From NCBI RefSeq assembly GCF_900115665.1, contig NZ_FOXH01000006.1, forward strand, positions 186,001-250,000: a DNA stretch of 64,000 bases, written 5' to 3'. The notes below the pieces were generated by a model that saw nothing but the letters and a program-made list of their open reading frames with translations, was not told where the DNA came from and did not search any database. The stretch comes from Pseudarcicella hirudinis. Lineage in GTDB: Bacteria; Bacteroidota; Bacteroidia; Cytophagales; Spirosomataceae. Positions within the stretch are counted from its first letter, which is position 1. Each line of letters begins with the position of its first letter. Positions 23,521-33,697 of this stretch are shown one piece after another. Made by a program: the position numbers and the translations under genes.

Positions 23521-24393
23521 TTATACAAAGGTTCTTGTTCCTGAATAATCTTCCCTGAATTCTTTGGGAGTGCAGCCATGTTTCTTTTTGAAAATTCTGT
23601 TGAAATAAGACAGGTTATTGTATCCGCATTTGAACGAAATTTCTGCAATAGTCAGCGTGGTATCAATTAATAACCTCGAAGCATGTCCGAGACGAATGTC
23701 GTTCAGACTTTCGATAAATGTCTTTCCGGTTCTTTTCTTAATAAATCTACTGAAGCTCACATCAGTCATATTGACGATTTTCGCAATATCTTCCAGAGAA
23801 ACATCCTGATGATAATTGTTTCGCATAAATTCGAAAGCCTTCTCAATTCTCCGGCTGCTGTATGATAAGGTATCATTGGCAAAGGTGGAAGTCATGAGGG
23901 TTTTGATATTTCTGGAAACAGAAAGATCGTGTAAAATAGACATCAGCTCCAGCACAGAATCAAAGCCGTTTTTCTGGGAAAGTGCAATCAGGCGGGGCTT
24001 AATCATTTGGATCGTTTCCGGAGAGAAAGAAATTCCGCGGGCCGATCTTTCCAGCATTGACCGTATAAAACTAAGCTGATTTCGTTTCAGGAGCTTTTCA
24101 TCAAATAAATCCCGGTGAAACTGAATGGTAATTTCATGAATTTCTTCGCTGTTTGCCTCATGTGTAAACCAGCCATGAGGAACATTCGAACCGACCATCA
24201 CCAATTCCAGGTTATCAATAATATCAATATTATCTCCTACAACCCTTTTGGCACCTTGGGCATTTTCTATAAAATTAAGCTCAAACTCATCATGAAAATG
24301 TAAAGGGAAATCAAATTTATTCTTCTTCCTGGCAAAAACCATAAAGCAATCATTCGCAGTCAGCGGGGTAATCTCACGGTAAATTTTATTCAT
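23521..24393 (-). CDS. AraC family transcriptional regulator (290 aa)
   Basis: An N-terminal cupin-like sensing part (FPLHFHDEFELNFIENAQGA) is followed by two helix-turn-helix units: LEDIAKIVNMTDVSFSRFIK and IAEISFKCGYNNLSYFNRIF, ending KKHGCTPKEFRE. These are canonical AraC motifs. It is divergent from the FucP-like sugar transporter 400 bp away and probably activates it in response to a sugar. Confidence 0.92.
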   Translation of the reverse strand: MNKIYREITPLTANDCFMVFARKKNKFDFPLHFHDEFELNFIENAQGAKRVVGDNIDIIDNLELVMVGSNVPHGWFTHEANSEEIHEITIQFHRDLFDEKLLKRNQLSFIRSMLERSARGISFSPETIQMIKPRLIALSQKNGFDSVLELMSILHDLSVSRNIKTLMTSTFANDTLSYSSRRIEKAFEFMRNNYHQDVSLEDIAKIVNMTDVSFSRFIKKRTGKTFIESLNDIRLGHASRLLIDTTLTIAEISFKCGYNNLSYFNRIFKKKHGCTPKEFREDYSGTRTFV

Positions 24394-24793
24394 AGGAAAA
24401 TCAAAACAGTTAAAGATGCTTAGAAAAATGGCAATTTATTTGTTCGCAAATTCCAATTTTTTTTTGAAATAATCTAATTTGTATTATAAAAAATAGACCT
24501 GAATAATGGTTCATTTTACGGTTTAGACTAGTTTGCACTAATATTGGGATAAAATTGTACGTAGTGTAAGATAATTTAATTGCAGAACCTGTGGACTGGT
24601 TTTATACTGTTTCACAGTGAACAAGAGCTGAAAATTTCACTTTAGAAAGAATCAGAAGACAGAAATAGTATTTTTTCAGGCATTTTTATGAAATTATTTT
24701 AACCATCTTTTAATTTAATCTAAATTGCAGGAAAAAGCTCCTTTATCCACCGGAGCGGTATTATTAACCAAATTATCTATAAAAAATATCTTC
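24394..24793. other. Divergent intergenic region between araC-type regulator and sugar transporter
   Basis: 400 bp, AT-rich, no gene. A partial dyad GTTTCACAGTGAAC at about 24609-24622 could be an operator. I could not place a convincing TTG-N-TAnnTTTG promoter. Confidence 0.35.
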
Positions 24794-26212
24794 ATGTCCA
24801 AAAGTAATTCTAAGTCACATTTATACACCTTGATGACCGTATGGTTTTTTTGGGGATTTGTGGCAGCCTCTAATGGAATTCTCATTCCACTTTTCAAAGA
24901 TAAATTTCATTTGTTGCAATGGCAGTCCCAATTAGTGGATTTTGCATTTTACATTGCATACACCGTTGGTTCTATTTTGTATTTCCTGGTTTCAGGTTTC
25001 CTGAAAAAGGATATCCTTAACAAGATTGGCTACAAAAACGGAATTGTTTACGGGTTGATTATTTCAGCGGTCGGGACATTATTATTCATTCCCGCAGCTC
25101 AGATTCAATCCTTTGAATTACTTTTGTCGGCCTTGTTTATCGTAGGACTAGGTTTCTCTTTACAACAGACAGCTACCCAGCCATTTATGATTGCTTTGGG
25201 AGATCCTTCAACCGGATCACAGCGGATTAACATGGGTGGAGCGGTGAATAACCTTGGTACCACTATCGGACCGGTTCTGATTAGTGCAGCTATTTTTGGT
25301 GCGATTTCAGAAGATGCTGCTAAAAATGCGAGTATCGAGTCTGTAAAAATGCCTTATTTGATTTTAGGGGCAATTTTCCTGCTTTTCGCCTGGTTTTTCA
25401 AAGCGTCAAAATTACCGCATATTACCAATGATGAAGAAGTTGAAATCGGAACGGGGGTTTTGAAATATCCGCAATTGGTTTTGGGAATGATTGCTATTTT
25501 TATGTACGTTGGTGTGGAAGTGACAATCGGAAGTAACCTCGGGGAATACCTTAAAGTTTCCGAGAAACTGGATGCTTCACAGATTTCTCCTTATGTTTCT
25601 CTTTTCTGGGGAAGTATGATGATGGGAAGATGGACTGCTTCTATTCCGAATTTTGATGTTTCACCAAAAACCAAAAATATCCTTACAGTAGTAGTGCCGT
25701 TTGTTGCTTTTGCGGTTGTTTTGATCGTGAATGCCATCAGAGGAAGTGATATCAGCGGTTTATATATTTATGGGGTTTGTGTAATTTCTTTAATTATTGC
25801 CTTCTTCTTAAGCAATGATAAACCTGTAAGAACCCTGATTATTTTTGCATCATTAGGCGCTATTGCTATTACAATTGGTTTGTTTACTACCGGAAGAGTT
25901 GCCTTGTTTGCTTTTATCAGCGGTGGTCTTTTCTGTTCGGCATTATGGTCTGCTATTTTCTCTCTTTCTACAGCAGGATTAGGAAAATACACTAACCAGG
26001 GCTCGGCTTTCCTGATTATGATGATTATGGGTGGTGCAATTGTTCCGGTAATCCAGGGACGTCTGGCGGATTCTATCGGTATCCAGCTCTCGTACATTGT
26101 TCCGGTAATCGGGTTCCTTTATCTGGCATTCTTCGCTATCAGAGTACAGAGTGTATTAAGAAAACAGGGAATTGATTTTGATAAAGATGTAATTAAAGGA
26201 GCAGGACATTAA
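24794..26212 (+). CDS. FucP/GluP-type sugar:H+ symporter, MFS (472 aa)
   Basis: Twelve membrane segments with the FHS-family look: LMTVWFFWGFVAASNGILIP at the start, QLVDFAFYIAYTVGS, LQQTATQPFMIALGDPSTGS and GGAVNNLGTTIGP. These motifs are shared by L-fucose and glucose/galactose permeases. The protein moves a hexose or deoxyhexose across the inner membrane with a proton. ATG at 24794 is preferred to the TTG at 24725 because family homology begins just after it. Divergent from an AraC regulator. The exact sugar is uncertain. Confidence 0.9.
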   Translation: MSKSNSKSHLYTLMTVWFFWGFVAASNGILIPLFKDKFHLLQWQSQLVDFAFYIAYTVGSILYFLVSGFLKKDILNKIGYKNGIVYGLIISAVGTLLFIPAAQIQSFELLLSALFIVGLGFSLQQTATQPFMIALGDPSTGSQRINMGGAVNNLGTTIGPVLISAAIFGAISEDAAKNASIESVKMPYLILGAIFLLFAWFFKASKLPHITNDEEVEIGTGVLKYPQLVLGMIAIFMYVGVEVTIGSNLGEYLKVSEKLDASQISPYVSLFWGSMMMGRWTASIPNFDVSPKTKNILTVVVPFVAFAVVLIVNAIRGSDISGLYIYGVCVISLIIAFFLSNDKPVRTLIIFASLGAIAITIGLFTTGRVALFAFISGGLFCSALWSAIFSLSTAGLGKYTNQGSAFLIMMIMGGAIVPVIQGRLADSIGIQLSYIVPVIGFLYLAFFAIRVQSVLRKQGIDFDKDVIKGAGH

Positions 26213-26236
26213 TCCCTCACTTCGCTTTAATTTCAG

Positions 26237-26275
26237 GAGTGTATTGTCAGATTATCTGGCGGTACACTCTTTTTT
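26237..26275 (+). terminator. Terminator after the sugar transporter
   Basis: GAGTGTA / TACACTC stem (26237-26243, 26263-26269) followed by TTTTTT; the 19-base loop can pair further. Confidence 0.7.
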
Positions 26276-26467
26276 ATGAAGAATATACTCAAATCTTAAA
26301 TAGCAAGAATATTAAAAATCATGACATTTTGTACCTTTATCAGATTAAACTGTCTTTATAAATATCAAATGTAAATTTCTCTGCCATAGATATCTGTAAT
26401 CTTTGGCTGAGAACGTATATCTATATAGTTACAAATCCCTTCTAAAATTCAATTTATAAAGATTTCC

Positions 26468-27292
26468 ATGAAAAAATCTCAGTTAGTTCATAATGAAATA
26501 GATGTTTTTTATACACAGACTTCTGAAGAAGAGCGATTGCAGTTAGGCCTTGGACCGCTTGAGTTTGAGAGAAACAAAGACCTTATCGGAAGATTTATAC
26601 CGAATCCTCAGGCTGTAATTGTTGACGTAGGCGGTGGCCCGGGGATCTATTCTGAATGGCTTGCCGGATTGGGACATAAAGTTCATTTGGTGGATCCGGT
26701 TGAAAAGCATATCAAACAAGCCCAGAAAAGAGCAGCCAAACGTAAAAGTACTTTCAGCTGCTATCTGGGAGAGGCCCGGAAACTGGAGTTCAAAGATGAT
26801 TTTGCCGATCTGGTAATATTACATGGGCCTTTATATCATTTACAGGCAAGAGAGGATAGAATCAAAGCGATCGCAGAAGCACACAGGGTTTTGAAAAAAG
26901 GAGGCATTATGCTTGGTTTTGCCATTAATAGTGCTGCTACAACCGTTGCTGGTTTGCTCAATGGGATTATTCATGAGCCTGGTTTTCTGGAAATGTGTAA
27001 AACAGAACTTAGCACCGGCGTACATAACCCCCCTCCGAACTGGCCGGGTTTACTGGTACAGGGATTCTATCACAAACCTGCTGAATTGCTTAATGAAGTC
27101 GAAGAGACAGGTTTAAAATATATTGACACATTTGCCGTGGAAGGGATGATCTGGCTTGACAGGAATTATTATGAAAACCGACATAATCCTGAAAGAAAGC
27201 AGGGTATGATGGACTTATTGCAACTCACGGAAAAAGAAAAATCCCTGTTGTCATTTAGTCCTCATATGATGATTGCTGCTCAAAAGGCTTAA
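26468..27292 (+). CDS. Class I SAM-dependent methyltransferase (274 aa)
   Basis: Rossmann-type methyltransferase: motif I VIVDVGGGPGIYSEWLAG (about residues 44-61), the acidic end of strand 2 (VHLVDPV), motif for strand 4 DLVILHGPLYHL and an RVLKKGG motif. Ubiquinone/menaquinone-like and small-molecule methyltransferases share this fold, so the substrate cannot be predicted. Single gene between two terminators. Confidence 0.88.
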   Translation: MKKSQLVHNEIDVFYTQTSEEERLQLGLGPLEFERNKDLIGRFIPNPQAVIVDVGGGPGIYSEWLAGLGHKVHLVDPVEKHIKQAQKRAAKRKSTFSCYLGEARKLEFKDDFADLVILHGPLYHLQAREDRIKAIAEAHRVLKKGGIMLGFAINSAATTVAGLLNGIIHEPGFLEMCKTELSTGVHNPPPNWPGLLVQGFYHKPAELLNEVEETGLKYIDTFAVEGMIWLDRNYYENRHNPERKQGMMDLLQLTEKEKSLLSFSPHMMIAAQKA

Positions 27293-27301
27293 ATTGTTTC
27301 G

Positions 27302-27346
27302 AATGCCTGAGCTTTCTCTTTATGGGAAAGAACTCAGGCATTTTAC
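27302..27346 (+). terminator. Terminator after the methyltransferase
   Basis: Stem AATGCCTGAG / CTCAGGCATT (27302-27311, 27333-27342) with an inner CTTTC / GAAAG pair, then TTTACTTTTC. Confidence 0.75.
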
Positions 27347-27558
27347 TTTTCTTCTTCAGACGTTTTGAAAAATATTTTCAGAAATTTTAATGTGATAATA
27401 AATTGATTTTCAGTTTGTTGATGATTTATTTGTTTCTTTGTTGAAAATATTTTGAAAAAAAACCGGTAAAAATCCCCACCAGCTGCCATTGCTCCTTTGA
27501 TTCGGAAAACCGGATTGTCAAAAGACAATCTACTCCTCCGGAATACGCAGATTTTTTT

Positions 27559-28593
27559 ATGAATATTGACTATACCAAATACAGCACAGCTGATTTTGCA
27601 GCTGATCCTTATTTTATTAAATGGCTTAAAAATCCGGATGAAAAAGCCATCGCTTTTTGGGAGGCCTGGATAATCAGTAATCCGGAAAAGTTCGAAACCG
27701 TTTCTGCGGCTAAAACCCTGATTGAAGGCTGGGTAATTAATCCTGAGGTATCGGCCAATGATGCTATGGCAGAAGTATGGTCGAAGATTCAGGATCAGAT
27801 TGCTGAAGAAGAAAAGCCAGAAGGTCTGATTATCAAATTGATATCAAAACCAAACTTCTTTAAATATGCAGCTTCTTTCGTCGGACTCCTTTGCTGTATC
27901 GGACTTTATGTTATGCTGTTTCAGCGTACAGAAAATACTGTAATTGTCACACACGAAGGTGAAACCAAATCAGTTCGTCTTCCTGATGGGTCGACGGTTG
28001 TTTTAAATTCAAATTCTTCAATTGAATGGTCCGGGGCCTGGAAACCACAGCAAGCCAGAGAAGTTACGTTAACAGGAGAAGGGTATTTCTCAGTTACACA
28101 CCAGCAAAACCATCAGAAGTTCATCGTAAAAACACCTGATAAACTGAAAGTAGAGGTATTGGGAACCGAATTTACGGTTTCTGAAAAAATCAATAAAACC
28201 AGGGTAGTTCTTAACTCCGGGAAGGTGAAGCTTTATCTGGATAATGATGATAACTCATTGATTATGAAACCAGGAGAATTAGTTGAGGTCTCGAATGATG
28301 CCGGAAGAGAAGTAACCAGAAGAAATGTGGTTCCGGAAGTTTATAGCACATGGAAAGATAATTTGTTTGTTTTTGATAACACACCTTTGCTTGAGGTAGC
28401 CTCTATGATCGAAAGTGATTTTGGTTATAAAGTAAAATTTGCAGATGATTCCCTGAAAAGCAGGAAAATCACCATCAAACTTCCTAAAAGAGACCTGAGT
28501 TTATTATTGGTCTCTATTTCTGAAATGCTTGATCTGAAAATTGAAAAACAGAAAAACCGCATTCTGATTGCCCAGAATCCTGCGGTCAGATAA
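27559..28593 (+). CDS. FecR family anti-sigma factor (344 aa)
   Basis: Layout: an N-terminal cytoplasmic helical part (residues 1-90, DUF4880-like), one membrane segment (about 95-115, YAASFVGLLCCIGLYVMLF), the FecR domain (THEGETKSVRLPDGSTVVLN through VLNSGKVKLY) and a C-terminal DUF4974-like domain (FDNTPLLEVASMIESDFGYK). It senses the STN domain of the SusC protein encoded next and releases an ECF sigma factor. That sigma gene is normally directly upstream; here only a methyltransferase is there. 77 bp separate it from susC. Confidence 0.93.
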   Translation: MNIDYTKYSTADFAADPYFIKWLKNPDEKAIAFWEAWIISNPEKFETVSAAKTLIEGWVINPEVSANDAMAEVWSKIQDQIAEEEKPEGLIIKLISKPNFFKYAASFVGLLCCIGLYVMLFQRTENTVIVTHEGETKSVRLPDGSTVVLNSNSSIEWSGAWKPQQAREVTLTGEGYFSVTHQQNHQKFIVKTPDKLKVEVLGTEFTVSEKINKTRVVLNSGKVKLYLDNDDNSLIMKPGELVEVSNDAGREVTRRNVVPEVYSTWKDNLFVFDNTPLLEVASMIESDFGYKVKFADDSLKSRKITIKLPKRDLSLLLVSISEMLDLKIEKQKNRILIAQNPAVR

Positions 28594-28670
28594 AAAAAAC
28601 CAGTACTTTCTGATAGAACTCACCTGTTTGACTTTTGACAAATTAACGAAACCCAATCTAACAAAATCCA

Positions 28671-31600
28671 ATGAAAATAACTTTACTTAATTACCGGAAA
28701 CTGAGCTCAGCCTGGCTATTGATTTTGTGTTGTCTGCTGATTTCTGACCCGATTTCGGCGCAGCTGCTGGCTACAAACAAGTTCGGCCAGGTGCGTAAAA
28801 AGGGTAAAAATCCTTTACTCGTAAAAGAAGCATTAAGGGAACTGGAAAAGAAATATAATATCACTTTTGGATATGAAGGACAAGCTTTGGATAATCTGTA
28901 TGTTGCTTCAGACCTGTGGCAACAGGGGAATGACCTGAAAACAGCAGTAAATGCTTTATTATCACCTCTCAAACTGACTTACAAACAGATAAAAAAGGAT
29001 GTTTTTGTTATAAAATTACCAAAAGTATCACCGGCTGAAGGAATGATTAAGGATGAAAATCCGGCATTGTCTCCGGAATTTTCCGGTAATAATCCTTTAA
29101 ACCAATTGGAAGCAAGATTGAAGGCTATCGCTTTTCCGGTAAAAGGGAAAGTTCTTGATGACAAAGGAGAAAGCGTTCCGGGAGTAAGTGTAAAACTGAA
29201 AGGCACAAGCGTCGGAACAGTTACGGATGTGAATGGTGAGTTTTCTATTAATGCTCCTGATAATAAAGGTGTGCTGGTTTTCTCACACATTGGTTTCATA
29301 ACGAAAGAAGTTGCGATTAATAATAAAACTGTTTTTGAAGTAACGCTTGAAACCAATAACAAAGAATTAGGGGAGGTAGTAGTTGTAGGTTATGGAACAC
29401 AGGAAAAGAAGGATGTAACCGGAGCAGTATCCGTTGTGAAAGGCTCTGATATTCAGAATCTTCCTTCCGGAGGGGCACAGCAGGCTTTGCAGGGAAGAAT
29501 GTCGGGGGTGAACGTAGTGAGAAATGGCGGAGCTCCGGGCAATGCAGGCTCAATCCGCATCAGAGGTCTTGGAACGGTTAACAATGCAGACCCGTTAATC
29601 GTAATTGACGGGGTTCCGGCGGGAAGTATGAATGACGTCAACCCTAATGACATTGAGTCGATGGACGTACTGAAAGATGCTTCAGCCTCAGCTATTTATG
29701 GAACAAGAGCTGCGAATGGTGTGATTTTGATTACTACTAAACGAGGTAAATTCGACGATAAGCTTAAATTAACCGTTAACAGTTATTACGGCGTATCCAA
29801 CAGAATAAAAACGTTACCTGTACTGGATGCAGGAATGTATTCAAAATTAAAACAGGAAGCATATAAAAACGATGGACTGGATGTTCCTCCGATCTGGCTT
29901 GACCCTCAGTATCAGCAGCAAAAAACGAACTGGCAGGATCAGATTTTTAGCCAGGGAACTACCAAAAACCTTGATTTGTCATTGCGCGGGGGCGGGAAAT
30001 ATTCCTCTTTTGTTATTTCCGCCGGACATTATAATGAACAGGGAATCATAGGGAAATCGTATTACGAAAGATATACCTTCCGTCTTAACTCAGATCATAA
30101 AATCAGTGACCGCCTCAAAATCGGCCAGAATCTTCAGTTTACCAATACACATGACAATGCGCCGAATACCCTTTCTGCACAGGACGGTCTGCTTTGGTCT
30201 GCTATTCGTTTTCATCCTGGACTTCCGGTTTTTAATCCTGACGGAACTTATAGTACCACTAAAGATAAAGGCGCTTTCGGAGATATTAACAACCCTGTTT
30301 ATACTATTGATAATCAGGATAAAGACAATGCCCGTAACCGTATTTTGGGAAGTGTTTCAGGAGAGCTGGAAGTTGTGAAGGGGCTGAAATTGAGAGCGAA
30401 TATTGCAATTGATGCGACTTTTACCAATTCTCAGAACTTTGAAGTCAAAATAACGGATCAGTTTCGCTCTTCTCAATGGAATCAGCTGACAGTAAAAAAT
30501 GATAAATACTGGGCCTTTTTGCAGGAATATTTCCTTTCTTACGACAAAGTTTTTGGTAAACATGCGATAGGACTTGTGGGTGGATATACCTCTCAGACCT
30601 TTAATGACATTTATTCGGCCAGTCAGGGCAGGGATTTTGCCAGTGAGGATCCTGAGCTGCGTTATCTTCGTTATGCAAGTACGATCGTTTCTTTGGGAGA
30701 TGATAATGGCGGAAAAAGCTACGATGCCCTTCAATCTTATTTCATGCGTGTAAATTACGCTTTCAAAGACCGTTATCTTTTAACAGCGACTTTCCGGGCA
30801 GATGGCTCTTCAAAATTTGCTCCCGGTAAAAAATGGGGAAATTTTCCTGCTTTTTCACTCGGATGGCGTATTTCCGACGAACCGTTCTTCAAAAACCTCA
30901 GCCCGGTTGTCAGCAACCTGAAACTGACAGGTGGCTGGGGACAACTGGGTAACCAGAATGTTAACTCACTGCAATACTTAGCCTTAATTAATTCAACGTA
31001 TCGCTATTCTTTCGGAGATCAGAATACAACGGGGTCTGCGCAGGGAAGATTACCGAATCCGAATATCGGCTGGGAGACAGCTGAAATGACCAACTTCGGC
31101 CTGGACATGGGTTTTATGCAAAACCGGATTCTGGCTACCGTAAATTATTTCATAAAAGATACCAGAAATATGCTTTTGGCTCCGCCTGCGGTTGGAACAC
31201 TGGGAAGAGCGTCTATTCCTGACCAGAATGTGGGAGAATTGAGAAACCAGGGTCTTGAGATAGAGCTGACATATCAGAAAAAAGTAGGAGAGTTTTCTTT
31301 CACACTGAGTGGAAACGCCACGTTTATTTCAAACAAAATCACTAAACTTCTGACGCCGGGCAGTTTTCTGGGAGGACAGACTTACGGACGTACCGATCAG
31401 GAAATTACAAGGTCATACGAAGGAAGTGCCTACGGAACATTTTATGGCTGGAAAACAAACGGTCTTTACCAGAGTCAGGATCAGATCAACGCAGATGCAG
31501 GGATAGCAAAAGATCCGAGGAAAGCACAAGGTCTGATTCATCCTGGAGATGTACGTTTTGTAGATCTGAATGGTGATGGAGTAATTGATAACAAAGACCG

Positions 31601-32138
31601 GACAATTATCGGAAACCCTCAGCCGAAGGTAACCTATGGTTTTAATACGAATTTCGCCTATAAAGGCTTTGATCTGAATTTATTTTTCCTTGGCGTAGGA
31701 GGAGTAGATATTTACAATGCAGACCGAATGCAGGGATTGGATGCCAGTTATTCCTTTAATATGTACGCTGAAAATGCAGGAAGATGGCAGGGAAGTGGTT
31801 CGAGCAACACAATTCCGAGGGTAAGTGCTACCAATCCGAATAAGAACTTCAGAACTTCGGATCTTTTTGTAGAAAGCGGAGATTTCCTGAGATTGAAAAA
31901 TGTTACATTGGGCTATACCTTACCGAAAAGTCTGACTGAGCGCCTGAAAATTGCTACGGCAAGACTATATGTAACAGGACAGAATATCTTCACAATTACA
32001 AATTACTCAGGATTGAATCCGGAATTAGGTTATGCTGAAGGAAACCGGTCGGCAGGGCAGTATCCGCAACAAAATGTTGATTATGCCCAATATCCACAGG
32101 CAAGAACATTTACCGTCGGAGCAACTATCTCTTTCTAA
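28671..32138 (+). CDS. SusC/RagA family TonB-linked outer membrane transporter with STN domain (1155 aa)
   Basis: Domains in order: signal peptide, STN domain (about residues 45-115, signal transfer to FecR), CarboxypepD_reg-like domain (VKGKVLDDKGESVPGVSVKL, 155-230), plug with VVVGYGTQEKKDVTGAVSVV, LIVIDGVPAGSMNDVNPND and ASASAIYGTRAANGVILITT, then the 22-strand barrel ending in RTFTVGATISF. It imports an oligosaccharide or peptide bound by SusD, powered by TonB. The STN domain and the fecR gene upstream show that it also acts as a signalling receptor. The ligand is not evident: no polysaccharide hydrolase lies in this operon. Confidence 0.95.
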   Translation: MKITLLNYRKLSSAWLLILCCLLISDPISAQLLATNKFGQVRKKGKNPLLVKEALRELEKKYNITFGYEGQALDNLYVASDLWQQGNDLKTAVNALLSPLKLTYKQIKKDVFVIKLPKVSPAEGMIKDENPALSPEFSGNNPLNQLEARLKAIAFPVKGKVLDDKGESVPGVSVKLKGTSVGTVTDVNGEFSINAPDNKGVLVFSHIGFITKEVAINNKTVFEVTLETNNKELGEVVVVGYGTQEKKDVTGAVSVVKGSDIQNLPSGGAQQALQGRMSGVNVVRNGGAPGNAGSIRIRGLGTVNNADPLIVIDGVPAGSMNDVNPNDIESMDVLKDASASAIYGTRAANGVILITTKRGKFDDKLKLTVNSYYGVSNRIKTLPVLDAGMYSKLKQEAYKNDGLDVPPIWLDPQYQQQKTNWQDQIFSQGTTKNLDLSLRGGGKYSSFVISAGHYNEQGIIGKSYYERYTFRLNSDHKISDRLKIGQNLQFTNTHDNAPNTLSAQDGLLWSAIRFHPGLPVFNPDGTYSTTKDKGAFGDINNPVYTIDNQDKDNARNRILGSVSGELEVVKGLKLRANIAIDATFTNSQNFEVKITDQFRSSQWNQLTVKNDKYWAFLQEYFLSYDKVFGKHAIGLVGGYTSQTFNDIYSASQGRDFASEDPELRYLRYASTIVSLGDDNGGKSYDALQSYFMRVNYAFKDRYLLTATFRADGSSKFAPGKKWGNFPAFSLGWRISDEPFFKNLSPVVSNLKLTGGWGQLGNQNVNSLQYLALINSTYRYSFGDQNTTGSAQGRLPNPNIGWETAEMTNFGLDMGFMQNRILATVNYFIKDTRNMLLAPPAVGTLGRASIPDQNVGELRNQGLEIELTYQKKVGEFSFTLSGNATFISNKITKLLTPGSFLGGQTYGRTDQEITRSYEGSAYGTFYGWKTNGLYQSQDQINADAGIAKDPRKAQGLIHPGDVRFVDLNGDGVIDNKDRTIIGNPQPKVTYGFNTNFAYKGFDLNLFFLGVGGVDIYNADRMQGLDASYSFNMYAENAGRWQGSGSSNTIPRVSATNPNKNFRTSDLFVESGDFLRLKNVTLGYTLPKSLTERLKIATARLYVTGQNIFTITNYSGLNPELGYAEGNRSAGQYPQQNVDYAQYPQARTFTVGATISF

Positions 32139-32169
32139 ATCAACTAATCCTGCTAAAAAATTCGGAAAA

Positions 32170-33618
32170 ATGAAAAAAAATAACATCATAGCAATATTAA
32201 TCTTCCTCCTGATTTTTACAGGTTGCCGAAGTGACTTACTCGAATCAACACCATACGGACAAACAGCCTCAGATAAATTCTGGAGAAACGGAGATGATGT
32301 GGTTTCTGCCACAAATGCCATTTATTCTCCCTTGCTGGATGAGGATGGCTATGCACATACAGAATATACTTTTGATAACTGCTCAGATGATATGAACCGT
32401 GCCGGAGATCACCCGGATGAGACCTCTTTGGAGCTTTTTACTTTTGATGCGACAAATTCTCATATCGGTGCAACCTGGTCCACTAAATATGAAGTAATTT
32501 CCCGTGCCAACGCCGTATTGATTAATGCTCCGAAAGTAAACATGGATGAAGCCCTTCGCCGTCGCTGTATGGGAGAAGCATATTTTCTTCGCGGGTTTGT
32601 TTACTGGCGTTTATCAGTTATTTATGGAGAAGTCCCGATTCTTTTAGAAGCAGATGCTCAATCCGGGAATTTTAATAAAGCCAAATCCAGCCTTGCAGAG
32701 GTACAGGCACAGGCAGAAGCAGATTTTCTGAAAGCTGTCGATAACAGACTGGCGGTTTCTTATGACGGAGACAATGCCGGAAGAGCAACACAGGGGTCAG
32801 CGTATGGCTTTCTGGCAAAATTATATGTTTATCAGCAACAATGGGACAAAGCGATTGCAGCCGGAGCAAAGGTTACCGGAAATACTGCATATAAACTTGT
32901 AACCGACTATGGCCAGAATTTTCAGGGAGCTTTTGAGAATAATTCAGAAGCCCTGTTTGCCTTGCAATATAAATCCGGATGGACAACAGATAATTCCCCG
33001 GCTTATTACCATACTCCGGGCGCATGGGGTGGCTGGGGTTTTCATGAACCGATCGAAGACCTTGTGCAGGAGTTTGAACCTAAAGATCCCCGCAGAGCGT
33101 ATTCTGTACTGAGCGAAGGAGATAAGGTTGACAGAAAAGCGAATGGAATCACAGAATTTACAGCTGATCTGACTCGTGTAACGGGACATGCTTTCAGAAA
33201 ATATACTGATTTCACGAGTACCGGCGATATGGATCAGGGACTAAATGCACCTTTGCTTAGATCGGCAGATGTTTACTTATTAGTGTCTGAAGCAAAAATC
33301 AGATCCGGCAAAAACGGAGATGCTGAACTGAATGCTGTTCGTACAAGAGCAGGATTAAATACTAAGACCAATGCTACAATGACAGATATTATGCACGAAC
33401 GCAGGGTGGAATTATCCGGTGAAAATGAGCGTCACCAGGATCTTATGCGCTGGGACAAAGCCGGATTGATTGACATTGTGGCGCATTATAAAAAAGACAG
33501 AGGTCCATTCAAGCCGGGAAGAAACTTTATTAAACCAAAACATTACTATTTCCCTTTACCACAAAGAGAAATTGATTTAAGTAACGGGATTTTAAAACAA
33601 AATCCGAATTATAATTAA
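32170..33618 (+). CDS. SusD/RagB family nutrient-binding lipoprotein (482 aa)
   Basis: Lipoprotein signal MKKNNIIAILIFLLIFTGC, then DLLESTPYGQTASDKFW and TPR-like helices (RCMGEAYFLRGFVYWRL) and the C-terminal pattern RADVYLLVSEAK ... RTRAGL ... HERRVELSGENERHQDLMRW ... FPLPQREIDL, all typical of SusD. It forms the lid of the SusC barrel on the cell surface. The frame is open from 32032 inside susC, but the ATG at 32170, 31 bp after the susC stop, gives the lipoprotein signal. Confidence 0.95.
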   Translation: MKKNNIIAILIFLLIFTGCRSDLLESTPYGQTASDKFWRNGDDVVSATNAIYSPLLDEDGYAHTEYTFDNCSDDMNRAGDHPDETSLELFTFDATNSHIGATWSTKYEVISRANAVLINAPKVNMDEALRRRCMGEAYFLRGFVYWRLSVIYGEVPILLEADAQSGNFNKAKSSLAEVQAQAEADFLKAVDNRLAVSYDGDNAGRATQGSAYGFLAKLYVYQQQWDKAIAAGAKVTGNTAYKLVTDYGQNFQGAFENNSEALFALQYKSGWTTDNSPAYYHTPGAWGGWGFHEPIEDLVQEFEPKDPRRAYSVLSEGDKVDRKANGITEFTADLTRVTGHAFRKYTDFTSTGDMDQGLNAPLLRSADVYLLVSEAKIRSGKNGDAELNAVRTRAGLNTKTNATMTDIMHERRVELSGENERHQDLMRWDKAGLIDIVAHYKKDRGPFKPGRNFIKPKHYYFPLPQREIDLSNGILKQNPNYN

Positions 33619-33636
33619 AGATTGAAATAAAAGGGT

Positions 33637-33666
33637 AGCAGACCAACTCAGGTTTGCTGCTCTTTA
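33637..33666 (+). terminator. Weak stem-loop after susD
   Basis: AGCAGACC / GGTTTGCT stem (33637-33644, 33651-33658) followed by GCTCTTTATTTG. A poor U tract; may be an attenuator rather than a full stop. Confidence 0.4.
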
Positions 33667-33697
33667 TTTGTTTAATATGAATCAGAGATTGTTCTCA

